NCBI GenBank assembly: GCA_012728655.1
Contig: JAAYEQ010000001.1
Coordinates: forward strand, 1 to 59,304
Length of the DNA: 59,304 nt
Reading direction: 5' to 3'
DNA from: Syntrophomonadaceae bacterium
Lineage (GTDB): Bacteria; Bacillota; Syntrophomonadia; Syntrophomonadales; DTU052
A program made the position numbers and the translations under genes. Under the pieces are notes generated by a model. That model was not told where the DNA came from and searched no databases. It saw only the letters and a program-made list of their open reading frames with translations. Each line of letters begins with the position of its first letter. Position 1 is the first letter of the stretch. This document shows, piece after piece, positions 33,054-41,257 of the stretch.

Positions 33054-33428
33054 TTATGGTTCCGGGATTACTTTGGTAAAGTTTCTCCATAACACCAGTA
33101 CGGCTCGCACCTGGCTGACGGTTTCTGCTGCATCCTTTAACTCGATTGCCGCCCGGGTTCTGGCCAGGTTATCAATCAGAATTGAGTAATCAGCTTCCGC
33201 ATAGTTGAGGGCCAGATAGAATTTCTCCTTATTCCATGCTTCCATGAGCCGGTTGAAAGCTTCCTCGGCCTGCTCCCATTGATTCCGCTCGGCGTATTGA
33301 ACTATTCCTGCAAGCCGGCTTTCCATCGCTATTTCCGATGAAAACATGGTTCTTAGACCGAGGAAATAAGCGCCGAACCAAAAGAGAACCAATCCCAGGA
33401 GCGCGAGAGTGACGGTTTCGCTTTTCAT
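33054..33428 (-). CDS. DUF4363 protein
   Basis: A 124-residue protein with one N-terminal membrane anchor (about 5-22) and a helical body: FNRLMEAWNKEKFYLALNYAEADYSILIDNLARTRAAIELKD fits DUF4363 (shown here only as a description; the long helix is residues about 60-105). Start ATG 33428 begins the anchor; a longer start at 33539 would add unlikely sequence and has no ribosome site. It is followed after 10 bases by the DUF421 gene on the same strand. Confidence 0.75.
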   Translation of the reverse strand: MKSETVTLALLGLVLFWFGAYFLGLRTMFSSEIAMESRLAGIVQYAERNQWEQAEEAFNRLMEAWNKEKFYLALNYAEADYSILIDNLARTRAAIELKDAAETVSQVRAVLVLWRNFTKVIPEP

Positions 33429-33676
33429 TGCAATTGCCTGCCCTATACAAAATAAATCTATTAACCTTATTTTGTAAACTGAGGTAATGATTATACCCCT
33501 CCCTAATTGCCATATTTTATATGTCAAACACGGCGCCAAATATTGTCATAGTTGGCACACAGTTCTACCCATGCACCATTACAATCTGCGAGAACAAAAA
33601 CCAGCTCTTTGAATGGTTTTGAAGGCAGAGTTCATTGCGATGCGTCAAAATGGTTAAACGGGAGAGAGGGTGAAGC

Positions 33677-34816
33677 ATGAAGAAGGTGGGTAGTGTCACC
33701 ACTGCGGTAGGTCTGCTGGCCCTGGGTTTGCTTTTACTGGTGGAACAGTTGTATCCCGGGTAATCGTGGGCTTCCAATCCCCTGCAGTGGTGGCCGCTGC
33801 TCTTGATCGGCCTGGGGGTGGAAATCCTGTATCACCAGTCGTTCAAGATGGAAATGGAGATGACGCTTGATCCACTGATCCTGGTCTTCCTGGCAGCGAT
33901 TTGCGCTGCCGGACTTTACAATCAGGTCCAGGTCCAGCTTTCGGACCACGGGGTTTTTGGGTGGAAATACACCCTGACCAGGAGCTATGAGGTGAAGGAT
34001 GCTGCAATCGGGATAAAATCCCTGGAGGTAACATGCCCGGATGGCGAAGTGATCCTAAGGCCTTCCACCAACGGGGAACTCAGGGTGCAGTCCCGGGTAG
34101 CACTGAAAAGTAACCGGGAAGAGGACCTGCCGGATACGTTACTCAAGCTGATCCGGGAGGGAGAGAGGCTGCGGGTTACCTGTGAGGAAAGTTCCTGGAA
34201 TGAAATCCGGGATCGAAGACAAACAACTACCAGCATTGAGCTGCCCCCTGGCATCCCGATCCGGGTTGAAAACCGGAGCGGCAAATTAAGCGGGCAGGGG
34301 TTTGACAACCCGCTGGTGGTGGACAAGGAATTCGGGGAAGTTGAGCTCTCGAATCTGGGAGGAACCCTGACCATCCGCAGTCGCTCCGGGAAGATCAATG
34401 TGCGAGAGATACGGGGAGATACCATAATTCGTCTTACCAATGGAGAGGTTAAGGTAGAACAGGTTTCTGGCCTCCAGGTAGCGCTCGAATCCGGGGATAT
34501 TAGTATCATAGAGGGGACGGGCCTTATTGATGCCCGCAACCAGTCTGGTACCATAACCGTGGATAACCCACAGGGGTTAAACGGCGACTGCCGACTTCAT
34601 ACTGAAACCGGGAGTATCGAGCTAACAGCCAGGAGATTGGATAACTGCCATCTTACAGCATCAACCGGGACTGGTCAGGTAGTGGTGCCATCATACCTGG
34701 AAAAGCCTGAGTTTCGAACCTCCACAGGTGCCGGCCAAATGGTGGAGGCCAATCTGGGTCGGGGGGAAAGGACTATCGACCTCTTTGCCCGGGAGGGGTC
34801 AGTTACAGTGAGGTAG
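33677..34816 (+). pseudogene. DUF4097/LiaF-like membrane protein interrupted by an in-frame TAA
   Basis: From ATG 33677 (GGGAGAGAGGG ribosome site) the frame gives a LiaF-type two-helix start: VGSVTTAVGLLALGLLLLVE, then LQWWPLLLIGLGVEILY. Between them codon 29 is TAA (33761-33763). After it the same frame runs to 34816 and reads as a DUF4097 right-handed beta-helix domain with short repeats (SGKLSGQGFDNPLVVDKEFG, SGKINVREI, NGEVKVEQVSG, SGDISIIEGTG). So the whole gene encodes about 379 residues and has one nonsense codon. A restart at TTG 33803 lacks its ribosome site. It begins the operon with an ECF sigma factor 3 bases downstream. Confidence 0.8.
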
Positions 34817-34819
34817 AGA

Positions 34820-35389
34820 ATGCGACAGAACGACATAAGCGATGAGGAACTGGTAAGGCGGATTTTACAGGGCGAAGATCATCTGTTTGAAAAGATCCTG
34901 GCGCGCTATCGTGACCGGGTAGCAGCTCTTATCTTCAGTATCACCGGCTCGCGGAGTGATCTAGAGGACATCGCCCAGGAGGCCTTTATCTCGATCTATA
35001 AAAACCTGGCCTCATTCCAAGGCCGCAGTTCTTTGGGTACCTGGATCTACCGCATTACTGTGAACAAGTGCCGCGACTGGCAGAGACGCTATTACCTGCG
35101 CAAACCGGTAGAACTCTTGGGGATCAGGGGGCTCAATCAGGCGTCCCCCAGGGATGGGCCGGAGTTGGAAGAGCAGGAATCCATCAGAAATGCTATTCGA
35201 AGTTTGCCGGAGAAGTACCGGCTGGTAATCGTTCTCTACTACTTTCATGATCTATCGTGCCCGGAGATTGCCGAAATACTAGGACTGCCAAAGAAGACGG
35301 TCGAGACCCGACTAGCCCGGGGGCGAAACCGGATAGAAAAAATGCTCGACTGGGGAGGTGAATCGGCGTGTACAGAAACCAGGATCTAG
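34820..35389 (+). CDS. ECF RNA polymerase sigma factor 1
   Basis: A 189-residue sigma-70-family ECF factor: region 2 (EKILARYRDRVAALIFSITG, DLEDIAQEAFISIYKNLASF, SLGTWIYRITVNKCRDW) and region 4 (IRSLPEKYRLVIVLYYFHDL, SCPEIAEILGLPKKTVETRL). The LEDIAQEAFI and the LPxKYRxVxxLYYF motifs are family standards. It starts 3 bases after the preceding gene and its end overlaps the next gene (118-residue membrane protein, the likely anti-sigma factor) by 22 bases, so all are translated together. It probably responds to envelope stress, given the membrane genes around it. Confidence 0.92.
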   Translation: MRQNDISDEELVRRILQGEDHLFEKILARYRDRVAALIFSITGSRSDLEDIAQEAFISIYKNLASFQGRSSLGTWIYRITVNKCRDWQRRYYLRKPVELLGIRGLNQASPRDGPELEEQESIRNAIRSLPEKYRLVIVLYYFHDLSCPEIAEILGLPKKTVETRLARGRNRIEKMLDWGGESACTETRI

Positions 35390-35724
35390 ATGAGGCCCTG
35401 CGTAAAGCCCGGCCGCAAATGGCCCGGGAAACCGCACTCCCCCCGGATTTCAATGTGCGGGTGATGCGGGAGATCATGGGATTAAAAGGGCAAAAAGCAC
35501 AAAGACCACATGCTCTGCAGGAGCTGCGTATTGCAGGGGTCAGCCTGGTCCTGGCGGGAATCATGCTATTTTTCTTAAACGCCACTCCGCTGGGACAGGA
35601 TCTTAGTGTTTTGGCTGCCTCCGTCAAATCGACTACCGTGAAGGTAGAAAAATACCACTTTACTTTGCCTGATTGGGGGGACTTCTGGTTCCCGAAAAAA
35701 CTAGAAAAGAGGGATAGCAGGTGA
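35368..35724 (+). CDS. Putative anti-sigma factor, single-pass membrane protein
   Basis: A 118-residue protein: a 50-residue cytoplasmic part with ALPPDFNVRVMREIMGLK (typical of short anti-sigma factors after the sigma-binding helix), one helix at about 53-72 (IAGVSLVLAGIMLFFLNA) and a 45-residue outer tail. No HxxxCxxC zinc motif. The GTG start at 35368 follows GGAGG by 9 bases and lies inside the end of the sigma gene. Position directly after an ECF gene is the main argument for its role. Confidence 0.7.
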   Translation: MYRNQDLDEALRKARPQMARETALPPDFNVRVMREIMGLKGQKAQRPHALQELRIAGVSLVLAGIMLFFLNATPLGQDLSVLAASVKSTTVKVEKYHFTLPDWGDFWFPKKLEKRDSR

Positions 35725-36254
35725 AAACCAACTACAATAACTTCTTAGTCTTTGTCTTCTCATTAATTCCCGGTGCCGGCTACATGTACCTGGGACTGAT
35801 GCAGAAAGGCCTGGAGGCCATGCTGTTGTTCTGGGCGAGCGTCACCATTTTTACATGGATTGGTCTTCCCCAGTTCGGTGCCATGATTTCAATCCCGCTC
35901 TGGTTCTACTTCTTTTTTGATACTTATGCCGTGCGCAGTCGCCTCGTTCAGGGGGAAGAGGTCGAAGATAAAGGAATGCTTAATATCATCGCCCGGCTGG
36001 GTATACACAAATACTACTACATCGGGATTGGCCTGATGGTAATAGGAGTCCTGGCCCTGCTGGTAAACCTGAGTCACGATTTTTCCGGTTGGTTTAAGTA
36101 CGGCTACTATTTCAAAAGGTACCTGCCCTCGGTACTGCTGATCGCCGGAGGAATATTCCTTCTTTCCCGCACCCGGTCGATCAGCTCCGTTGCGGAAGAA
36201 ATCAATTCGGAAGATCAGTTGGGTGAACCGGACGGTGAATACCACGAGACCTGA
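35721..36254 (+). CDS. Membrane protein, TM2/DUF5668-like
   Basis: A 177-residue protein with about six hydrophobic stretches: FVFSLIPGAGYMYLGLMQKGLEAMLLFW (first two helices with the turn G-A-G-Y-M-Y-L-G found in TM2-type domains), IPLWFYFFFDTY, then YYIGIGLMVIGVLALLVN and LPSVLLIAGGIFLL. The GTG start overlaps the TGA of the preceding gene (GTGA). Last gene of the ECF operon; followed by a 12-bp terminator stem. Function unknown; it may be part of the envelope-stress response. Confidence 0.8.
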   Translation: MKTNYNNFLVFVFSLIPGAGYMYLGLMQKGLEAMLLFWASVTIFTWIGLPQFGAMISIPLWFYFFFDTYAVRSRLVQGEEVEDKGMLNIIARLGIHKYYYIGIGLMVIGVLALLVNLSHDFSGWFKYGYYFKRYLPSVLLIAGGIFLLSRTRSISSVAEEINSEDQLGEPDGEYHET

Positions 36255-36306
36255 AGATGACCTGGTACCAGGGCAAGACCAACAAGCATTGCCCATGGGA
36301 TCCAAG

Positions 36307-36333
36307 GAAGCGAGGGGATAGTCCCCTCGCTTC
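36307..36333 (+). terminator. Terminator-like hairpin after the ECF operon
   Basis: GAAGCGAGGGGA (36307-36318) pairs perfectly with TCCCCTCGCTTC (36322-36333) over the loop TAG. There is no T tract after it, so the hairpin is sure but its strength as a terminator is not. Confidence 0.6.
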
Positions 36334-36349
36334 TGCGGGTTAACCAATG

Positions 36350-36459
36350 CCGCCGGCTTCCTTCAGATTCCACCTCGCGGTGGACACCCTTGCCTGAAGT
36401 TAACGATAACTGCTAAACTTCGTCGTTCGGGACTTGCACCCTTGTAGACAGCACCCATG
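36350..36459 (-). ncRNA. Group II intron fragment (domain I)
   Basis: On the minus strand the stretch contains GGGTGCAAGTCCCGAACG, GAAGTTTAGCAGTTATCGTT, AACTTCAGGCAAGGGTGTCC and CCGCGAGGTGGAATCTGAAG followed by GAAGCCGGCGGC. These are highly conserved strings of domain I of bacterial group II introns found in Clostridia. Neither the 5' GUGYG end, the reverse-transcriptase gene, nor domains V-VI are here, so it is a dead scrap. Confidence 0.75.
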
Positions 36460-36471
36460 CCGGTCACACAT

Positions 36472-36506
36472 AAAACGTGGCTGCAGAATACACCCAGCCA
36501 CGTTTT
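36472..36506 (-). terminator. Terminator hairpin after metQ
   Basis: AAAACGTGGCTG (36472-36483) pairs perfectly with CAGCCACGTTTT (36495-36506) over an 11-base loop. It lies about 90 bases past the metQ stop on the minus strand. The stem ends in TTTT. Confidence 0.65.
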
Positions 36507-36594
36507 GCACTTCCATAAACGTAACAATCAGACTTTATTACCTGTGTTGCAGGTATAGAGCCAACTCCCAGATGAATCAAATGATACCCGGTAA

Positions 36595-37410
36595 TTAAAA
36601 TGCGGGTACGCAGGAACCCTGATAGGTCTCCTCCAGGAACTGCCTTACTTCTTCGGACTGAAGGACAGCAGCCAGTTTCTTGATGGCTTCATTGTCCTTG
36701 TCCTCCGGTCTGACCACCAGAACATTGGCAAACGGAGAATCCTTAGGCTCCATGAAAATCGAATCTTCCACCGGGTTCAGGCCGGCTTCCAAGGCGTAGT
36801 TGCTGTTGATGACGCAGACATCCAGGTCTTCCAAAGCCCGGGGCAGCATGGCGGCATCCTGCTCTTCAATCTTAAACTCCAGTGGGTTCTCGACGATGTC
36901 GCGCTTGGTTGCCGTGACTCCTGCACCTTCCTTCAGTTTCAGCAATCCTGCGGACTCAAGCACCATCAGTGCCCGCCCGCCATTGGTAGCATCGTTGGGA
37001 ATGCCGATCCTGGCACCTTTGGCCACTTTGTCAACGCTGTCATACTTGTTGGAGTAGACTCCCATGGGTTCGTTGTGGACCTTTACGATCCACACCAGGT
37101 TGGCGTTGTTCTTGGCGTTATAGTCCTCCAGGTAAGGTATGTGTTGGAAGAAGTTGGCATCTAACTGCTTGTCCTTGAGTGCCGGATTTAACAGCACATA
37201 ATCGGTAAAGACCTTGATCTCCAGCTCAACTCCTTGCTCCGCGAGCATCGGTTTGACCACTTCCAGTATCTCTGCATGCGGTACAGCCGTACAGCCCACC
37301 ACCACTTTCGTGGCTTTCGCACCATCGTCTTCGGCGCTCTGGGTGCCGCACCCTGCCACCAGGCCGCCAACCAAGAGCAAACAACACAGGATAACCAGCA
37401 ATCTTTTCAT
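36595..37410 (-). CDS. metQ: Methionine ABC transporter binding lipoprotein
   Basis: A 271-residue NlpA-family lipoprotein. Signal peptide with lipobox LVAGC (Cys about residue 20). Family marks: VVVGCTAVPHAEILEVVKP, the VFTDYVLLNPALKDKQLDANFFQHIPYLED segment (split here in reading), GVYSNKYDSVDKVAKGARIGIPNDATNGGRAL, and the ending ETYQGSCVPAF. It binds methionine (often D-methionine or the dipeptide too) outside the membrane and hands it to MetI. Start ATG 37410 follows AAAGGAGG by 7 bases. It starts 4 bases after metI stops, so the three genes are translated as a unit under the SAM-I riboswitch upstream of metN. Confidence 0.93.
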   Translation of the reverse strand: MKRLLVILCCLLLVGGLVAGCGTQSAEDDGAKATKVVVGCTAVPHAEILEVVKPMLAEQGVELEIKVFTDYVLLNPALKDKQLDANFFQHIPYLEDYNAKNNANLVWIVKVHNEPMGVYSNKYDSVDKVAKGARIGIPNDATNGGRALMVLESAGLLKLKEGAGVTATKRDIVENPLEFKIEEQDAAMLPRALEDLDVCVINSNYALEAGLNPVEDSIFMEPKDSPFANVLVVRPEDKDNEAIKKLAAVLQSEEVRQFLEETYQGSCVPAF

Positions 37411-37414
37411 TCCG

Positions 37415-38131
37415 TTACCTCCTTTTCTTTGCAATTCGTGCTGCCAGGTTGTCACCCAGCATCTGCACACTCTGAACCAGGATAATAAGCACTATTACGG
37501 TCGACCACATCACCAGGTCCTCATAACGCTGGTAACCGTAGTAATAGGCCAGTGTTCCCAAGCCACCTCCCCCCACGATGCCGGCCATGGCAGAATATCC
37601 CACCAGGTTGATGGTTGTTATCGCGACCCCGAGGCTCAGTGATGGCATGGCCTCGGGAATTAATACCTTATATATTACCTGCCAGGCACTGGCACCCATC
37701 GACAGGGCGGCTTCAACCAGCCCCCACTCGATCTCCTTGAGCGATGTCTCAACCAACCGGGCCACAAAGGGAATAGCCGCCAGGGTAAGGGGAACAATTG
37801 AAGCTACAGTACCGATATAGGTCCCGACCACTAAACGAGTAAAAGGTATTATCAGGATTAAAAACACAATAAAGGGTATGGAACGGACGGCATTGACAAT
37901 TGAACCCAGCACCTGGTTGACCCTGATGTTTTCCAGGACGTGTCCCGGTGAGGTGGTTACCAAAATTATCCCCAGGGGCAATCCAAAGACATAGGCAAAG
38001 AAGGTGGATACAGCAACCATATATATAGTTTCCCAGGTGGCCACCGCCAGGGCTTCCGGAACCCAGGAGTTGGCTTCCCAAAACGATATCAGTGATTCCT
38101 GGGAAATTAAACCTGTCAGGATCTCAATCAC
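37415..38131 (-). CDS. metI: Methionine ABC transporter permease
   Basis: A 238-residue five-helix permease, slightly longer than the usual 217. Family marks: [70 protein letters not shown] (EAA loop with contact to MetN) and [25 protein letters not shown] near the end. The GTG at 38131 overlaps the end of metN by 8 bases, which suggests coupled translation. It forms the homodimeric channel for methionine. Confidence 0.93.
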   Translation of the reverse strand: MIEILTGLISQESLISFWEANSWVPEALAVATWETIYMVAVSTFFAYVFGLPLGIILVTTSPGHVLENIRVNQVLGSIVNAVRSIPFIVFLILIIPFTRLVVGTYIGTVASIVPLTLAAIPFVARLVETSLKEIEWGLVEAALSMGASAWQVIYKVLIPEAMPSLSLGVAITTINLVGYSAMAGIVGGGGLGTLAYYYGYQRYEDLVMWSTVIVLIILVQSVQMLGDNLAARIAKKRR

Positions 38132-39155
38132 TGCGCAGCACCTCGATTTCCAGCCCGCGATTGCGCAGGTAAGTCAGGCCGCTGTCAATCATATCCGGGC
38201 TCCCTATTAATTCCAGGGCCAGATTTCCGAACGGGGTATCCTTAACCCGGTCAATATTGCCGTACAGTATGTTGGCCTCTATATCATACTGCCTAATCAT
38301 GGATGAAATAATCGGTTCTCCTGCGGACGCACCGATAAACGACACCCTGACCAGTCTGGTTGTCTTGCCGCCGGAGTCACCGTTGGGCCGATGCAGCAAT
38401 TCCACCGGAATCTCGCGGTTGATGACCGTGCCGATAAAGCTGCGTGCGGTCGGGGTCTGCGGGTTGGAAAACACCTCCAGGACATCTCCAATCTCCACGA
38501 TCCTGGAATTGTCAATAACCGCCACCCGGTCGCAAACCTCTTTGATGACGTTCATGTCATGGGTTATCAAAAGGATGGTAAGTCCCAGCCGTCGGTTGAT
38601 ATCCCGCAGCAGTTCCAAGATGGACCTGGTTGTCTGCGGATCCAGGGCCGAAGTCGCCTCGTCGGACAACAGGAGACTGGGGCGGTTGGCCAAGGCCCGG
38701 GCAATTCCCACTCTCTGCTTTTGACCGCCGCTAAGCTGAGCCGGGTAAACATCGGCCTTGTCGGTCAGTCCCACCATTTCCAGCAGCGACTGCACGCGCT
38801 GCCGGGCCTCTTTTTTCGGTACCCGTGCAATCTCGAGGGGAAACATGATGTTGTTAAACACAGTCCGGGAAGAAAGCAGATTGAAGTGTTGGAAGATCAT
38901 GCCGATCTTCTGCCGGGCGACCCGCAGCTCCTCTTCGCTAAGGGCAGTTATCTCCTGTCCGTCCACAAATATGGTGCCATGGGTGGGCCGCTCCAGCATG
39001 TTAACACAGCGGATCAGGGTGCTTTTCCCGGCCCCGCTCAGCCCGATGATCCCGAATATTTCACCCTTTTTCACCGTCAGGCTGACATTGTCCAGAGCCA
39101 GGATCCGCTGATCACCAACTGTGTATATCTTGGTGAGATTCCGTATTTCTATCAA
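38124..39155 (-). CDS. metN: Methionine ABC transporter ATP-binding protein
   Basis: A 343-residue ATPase, exactly the length of E. coli MetN. Walker [14 protein letters not shown]-loop [10 protein letters not shown], signature [15 protein letters not shown], Walker [15 protein letters not shown]-loop LLITHDM, and a C-terminal NIL (ACT-like) domain (about 260-343) that binds methionine and shuts the transporter off when it is plentiful inside. The start is TTG 39155 (then [14 protein letters not shown]), 5-6 bases after GGAGGG; a longer frame upstream would run through the riboswitch terminator. First gene of metNIQ. Confidence 0.95.
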   Translation of the reverse strand: MIEIRNLTKIYTVGDQRILALDNVSLTVKKGEIFGIIGLSGAGKSTLIRCVNMLERPTHGTIFVDGQEITALSEEELRVARQKIGMIFQHFNLLSSRTVFNNIMFPLEIARVPKKEARQRVQSLLEMVGLTDKADVYPAQLSGGQKQRVGIARALANRPSLLLSDEATSALDPQTTRSILELLRDINRRLGLTILLITHDMNVIKEVCDRVAVIDNSRIVEIGDVLEVFSNPQTPTARSFIGTVINREIPVELLHRPNGDSGGKTTRLVRVSFIGASAGEPIISSMIRQYDIEANILYGNIDRVKDTPFGNLALELIGSPDMIDSGLTYLRNRGLEIEVLRSD

Positions 39156-39177
39156 TTTCTTCCCTCCGGTACTGCAA

Positions 39178-39207
39178 ACAAAAACCCCTTTGTCCAACAC
39201 AAAGAGG
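39178..39207 (-). terminator. Expression-platform terminator of the SAM-I riboswitch
   Basis: On the minus strand CCTCTTTG (39200-39207) pairs with CAAAGGGG (39185-39192), one wobble, 7-base loop, followed by TTTTTG. It sits between the riboswitch core and the metN ribosome site, so forming it stops transcription before metN. Confidence 0.85.
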
Positions 39208-39223
39208 CAAGATTTGCGTCTCG

Positions 39224-39329
39224 CTCTTATCTGCCAGAACAAAGTCTGCAGGAATTAGCACCGCTACTGCTCGTCGCAGCCGGTTGCCGGGTTTCATTGG
39301 GCCCGTCCCTCAACCACTCTTGATAAGAG
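39224..39329 (-). ncRNA. SAM-I (S-box) riboswitch
   Basis: On the minus strand all core strings are present in order: CTCTTATCAAGAG (39317-39329), GGTTGAGGGACGGGCCC, AATGAAACCCGGCAACC, GGTGCTAATTCCTGCAG, and the closing CAGATAAGAG (39224-39233) that pairs with the first segment to form P1. With SAM bound, the downstream terminator forms and metNIQ is off. Confidence 0.96.
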
Positions 39330-39474
39330 TTCATTAAATTGTCATTAAAATGGTATCACAGCGCAGAATAGGCGTCAATGAATAATCCCGAGCCGTCGTA
39401 GAACGACCAGAGTTTCGTTCACAGCACTGTATTAAGTTGAAAGCCTTGCCAAGAGTGATTATCCCTGCCATGGC

Positions 39475-39762
39475 TCAGCGGTCGGAAGACGATTTGACAT
39501 TTTCAGGCTCCCGCCCGTGCAGCCACATGGCCACCTTGTCGAAATCCTCTTCATTCCATTGCCTGATCTTGGCAATATCTCTGATACTAGGTCTTTCCGG
39601 ACCATCAAAGTAGAATGAGTGCACAATCTGGGTCTCCGGATGAACCTCCAGGATCCCCCATCCATCATAAATGGGATTATTTGTAAAATCCTTGACTTCT
39701 TCGGGAGTCAGAAGATATTGATAGACCACTTCCCCGTCTTCAACGAACTTTTCCAGTTCCAT
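39475..39762 (-). CDS. Small hypothetical protein, 95 residues
   Basis: A soluble, acidic 95-residue protein with no domain I recognise. It has a beta-rich middle (GILEVHPETQIVHSFYFDG) followed by a helical tail with IRQWNEEDFDKVAMWLHG. ATG 39762 has a good ribosome site (GGGGAGG, 7 bases). It lies alone between the methionine operon and a chemoreceptor remnant. Real gene likely; function unknown. Confidence 0.65.
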   Translation of the reverse strand: MELEKFVEDGEVVYQYLLTPEEVKDFTNNPIYDGWGILEVHPETQIVHSFYFDGPERPSIRDIAKIRQWNEEDFDKVAMWLHGREPENVKSSSDR

Positions 39763-40018
39763 CGTCTAACCTCCCCTTCATCCTGTTTCAGTCTGTTGAT
39801 AGCCGGCAATGAGCCAATCATAGGTTCTATAAGTCACGTTGTGATACTTTCCTGTCCATGCAAAGATGTAACTTATATAAAACTATCATTGGTTTATCGC
39901 AGATTCAACCTTTCCCCCAACCAAAATTAATAAAAAACGGTGAGTCGAAATGTGTTATATTATGGTAGAATCATACTGCGCCAGTCTAAGAAGGTAAACC
40001 TCTCCATTGCGGAAAGAG

Positions 40019-40935
40019 ATGGTGAAAACTTTGAAAGCAATTCGTCGCAGTCTCAAGGATATGCCACTGAGTGCAAAACTGATGGGTCGTTTATTATCCT
40101 CAGTGTTATCACATCTCTGATTGTGGGATACGTTTCGTATATTTCCGCTTATAACGCCGAACTGGATCTGGTGAAGCAAAACCTGATATCCCTGGCTCAG
40201 AGTGCTACCCTTCTTATTGACGGCGATCGGCACCAGCAAATCGAACCCGGCGAAGAAGACACCGCCGTCTACCAGTCACAACGTCAAATTCTCCAGCATT
40301 TTCAGCAGCGGACATCGGTAACCTACGTTTATACCCTTGCTGCCGACGAGAACGGTAACCTGTACTTCGTTGTCGACGCAGATCCGGAGGAGCCGGCAGC
40401 AATAGGGGAGGAGTACATGTCTACTCCATCAATGGTATCGGCTTTGCAGGGTGAAGCCGCAGCCGATGAAGAGCCTTCTTCCGACCGTTGGGGTACCTTC
40501 CTTTCCGGATTTGCCCCCATATATGATTCACAAAATGCGCAGGATATTGCACACCTGATTACGGGGATTCAGCAGCAGGTAGAGCAAGCGAATTCAGCGA
40601 TTGCGAAGTTGCAGCACAACTTCCAGGCGCAAACAGAGGCCGTTCAAAAAACCGGAGATGCCTTCGCCATGATCGCAGACTCGGTTAATGCCATCGTCAA
40701 GCATATTGAACAGGTTAACAGCTCGATACTGAAACTGGAAGCAGGAAACATGACCATCAACAACAGCTTCGGGAGCCTGGCCGCAACCTCGGAAGCCACC
40801 ACCGCTCCAACCACCAATATTTCGCAGGCAGCGGAAGAACAGAGCGTCAGCACCCAGCAGATCGTCACCTCCATAACTCAGCTTCATGACCTGGCTGCGG
40901 AGCTGTATGAGTCGGTAAAACTGTTCAAGACTTAA
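40019..40935 (+). pseudogene. Methyl-accepting chemotaxis protein, frameshifted and internally deleted
   Basis: The native start is ATG 40019 (GGAAAGAG before it): VKTLKAIRRSLKDMPLSAKL then MGRLLSSVL, which stops in frame at about 40120. The first membrane helix and sensor continue in another frame (LIVGYVSYISAYNAELDLVK onward), so a frameshift lies near 40090-40110. The extracellular sensor is whole up to GTFLSGFAPIYDSQ; then the sequence jumps (about 40535) to the last part of a receptor signalling hairpin (DIAHLITGIQQQVEQANSAI, AEEQSVSTQQIVTSITQL). The second helix, HAMP and the CheA/CheW contact tip are missing. No chemotaxis partner genes nearby. Confidence 0.85.
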
Positions 40936-40936
40936 G

Positions 40937-41050
40937 CTAAAAATTCTGGTAGATAAACGTCTGGTAATCCCCGGTGGAGAAAAGCACAATCGCAATGATT
41001 ACCAGGGCCCAGAACACGGCTTTGGCAAAATCGATCATCCATGCCTTCAT
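40937..41050 (-). CDS. DltX-like membrane microprotein of the MBOAT acylation system
   Basis: A 37-residue protein with one helix (VFWALVIIAIVLFS) and the C-terminal end TFIYQNF. That end matches the F-x-Y-x-x-F motif at the C-terminus of DltX, the small partner of the MBOAT protein DltB, whose terminal tyrosine region carries the acyl group in D-alanylation of teichoic acid. GGAGGTGATGATT precedes ATG 41050 (7-8 bases from GGAGG). It is on the same strand just downstream of SGNH and MBOAT genes, as expected for the third part of a surface O-acylation machine. A longer frame upstream is out because it has no ribosome site. Confidence 0.75.
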   Translation of the reverse strand: MKAWMIDFAKAVFWALVIIAIVLFSTGDYQTFIYQNF

Positions 41051-41125
41051 AATCATCACCTCCGCATGACACCAGACGCAGCAGACCGTGTTAAAACTCT
41101 GTTGCGTATTGTGGTACGTGCTAAG

Positions 41126-41183
41126 CATATTCACCTGCTTGCGGCTCGTCACAACGTCGCTCGCTCGCAAGCCAGTGAATATG
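41126..41183. repeat. Nested 58-base palindrome
   Basis: CATATTCAC (41126-41134) pairs with GTGAATATG (41175-41183), with CTTGCG and CGCAAG as an inner helix. It lies between the MBOAT and the microprotein genes. It may be a processing or attenuation hairpin of the transcript or a decayed mobile repeat; there is no T tract. Confidence 0.5.
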
Positions 41184-41257
41184 TGAATCTGCTTAAAAGG
41201 CGAATATTTATATGCTCGCCTGCCGTAATAACACGGTCTACCTCCCTCCAGGTTTCA

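Noticed and set aside
38391-39323. 310-codon plus-strand frame opposite metN
   Set aside because: Shadow of metN and of the SAM-I riboswitch; the minus strand has clear family motifs.
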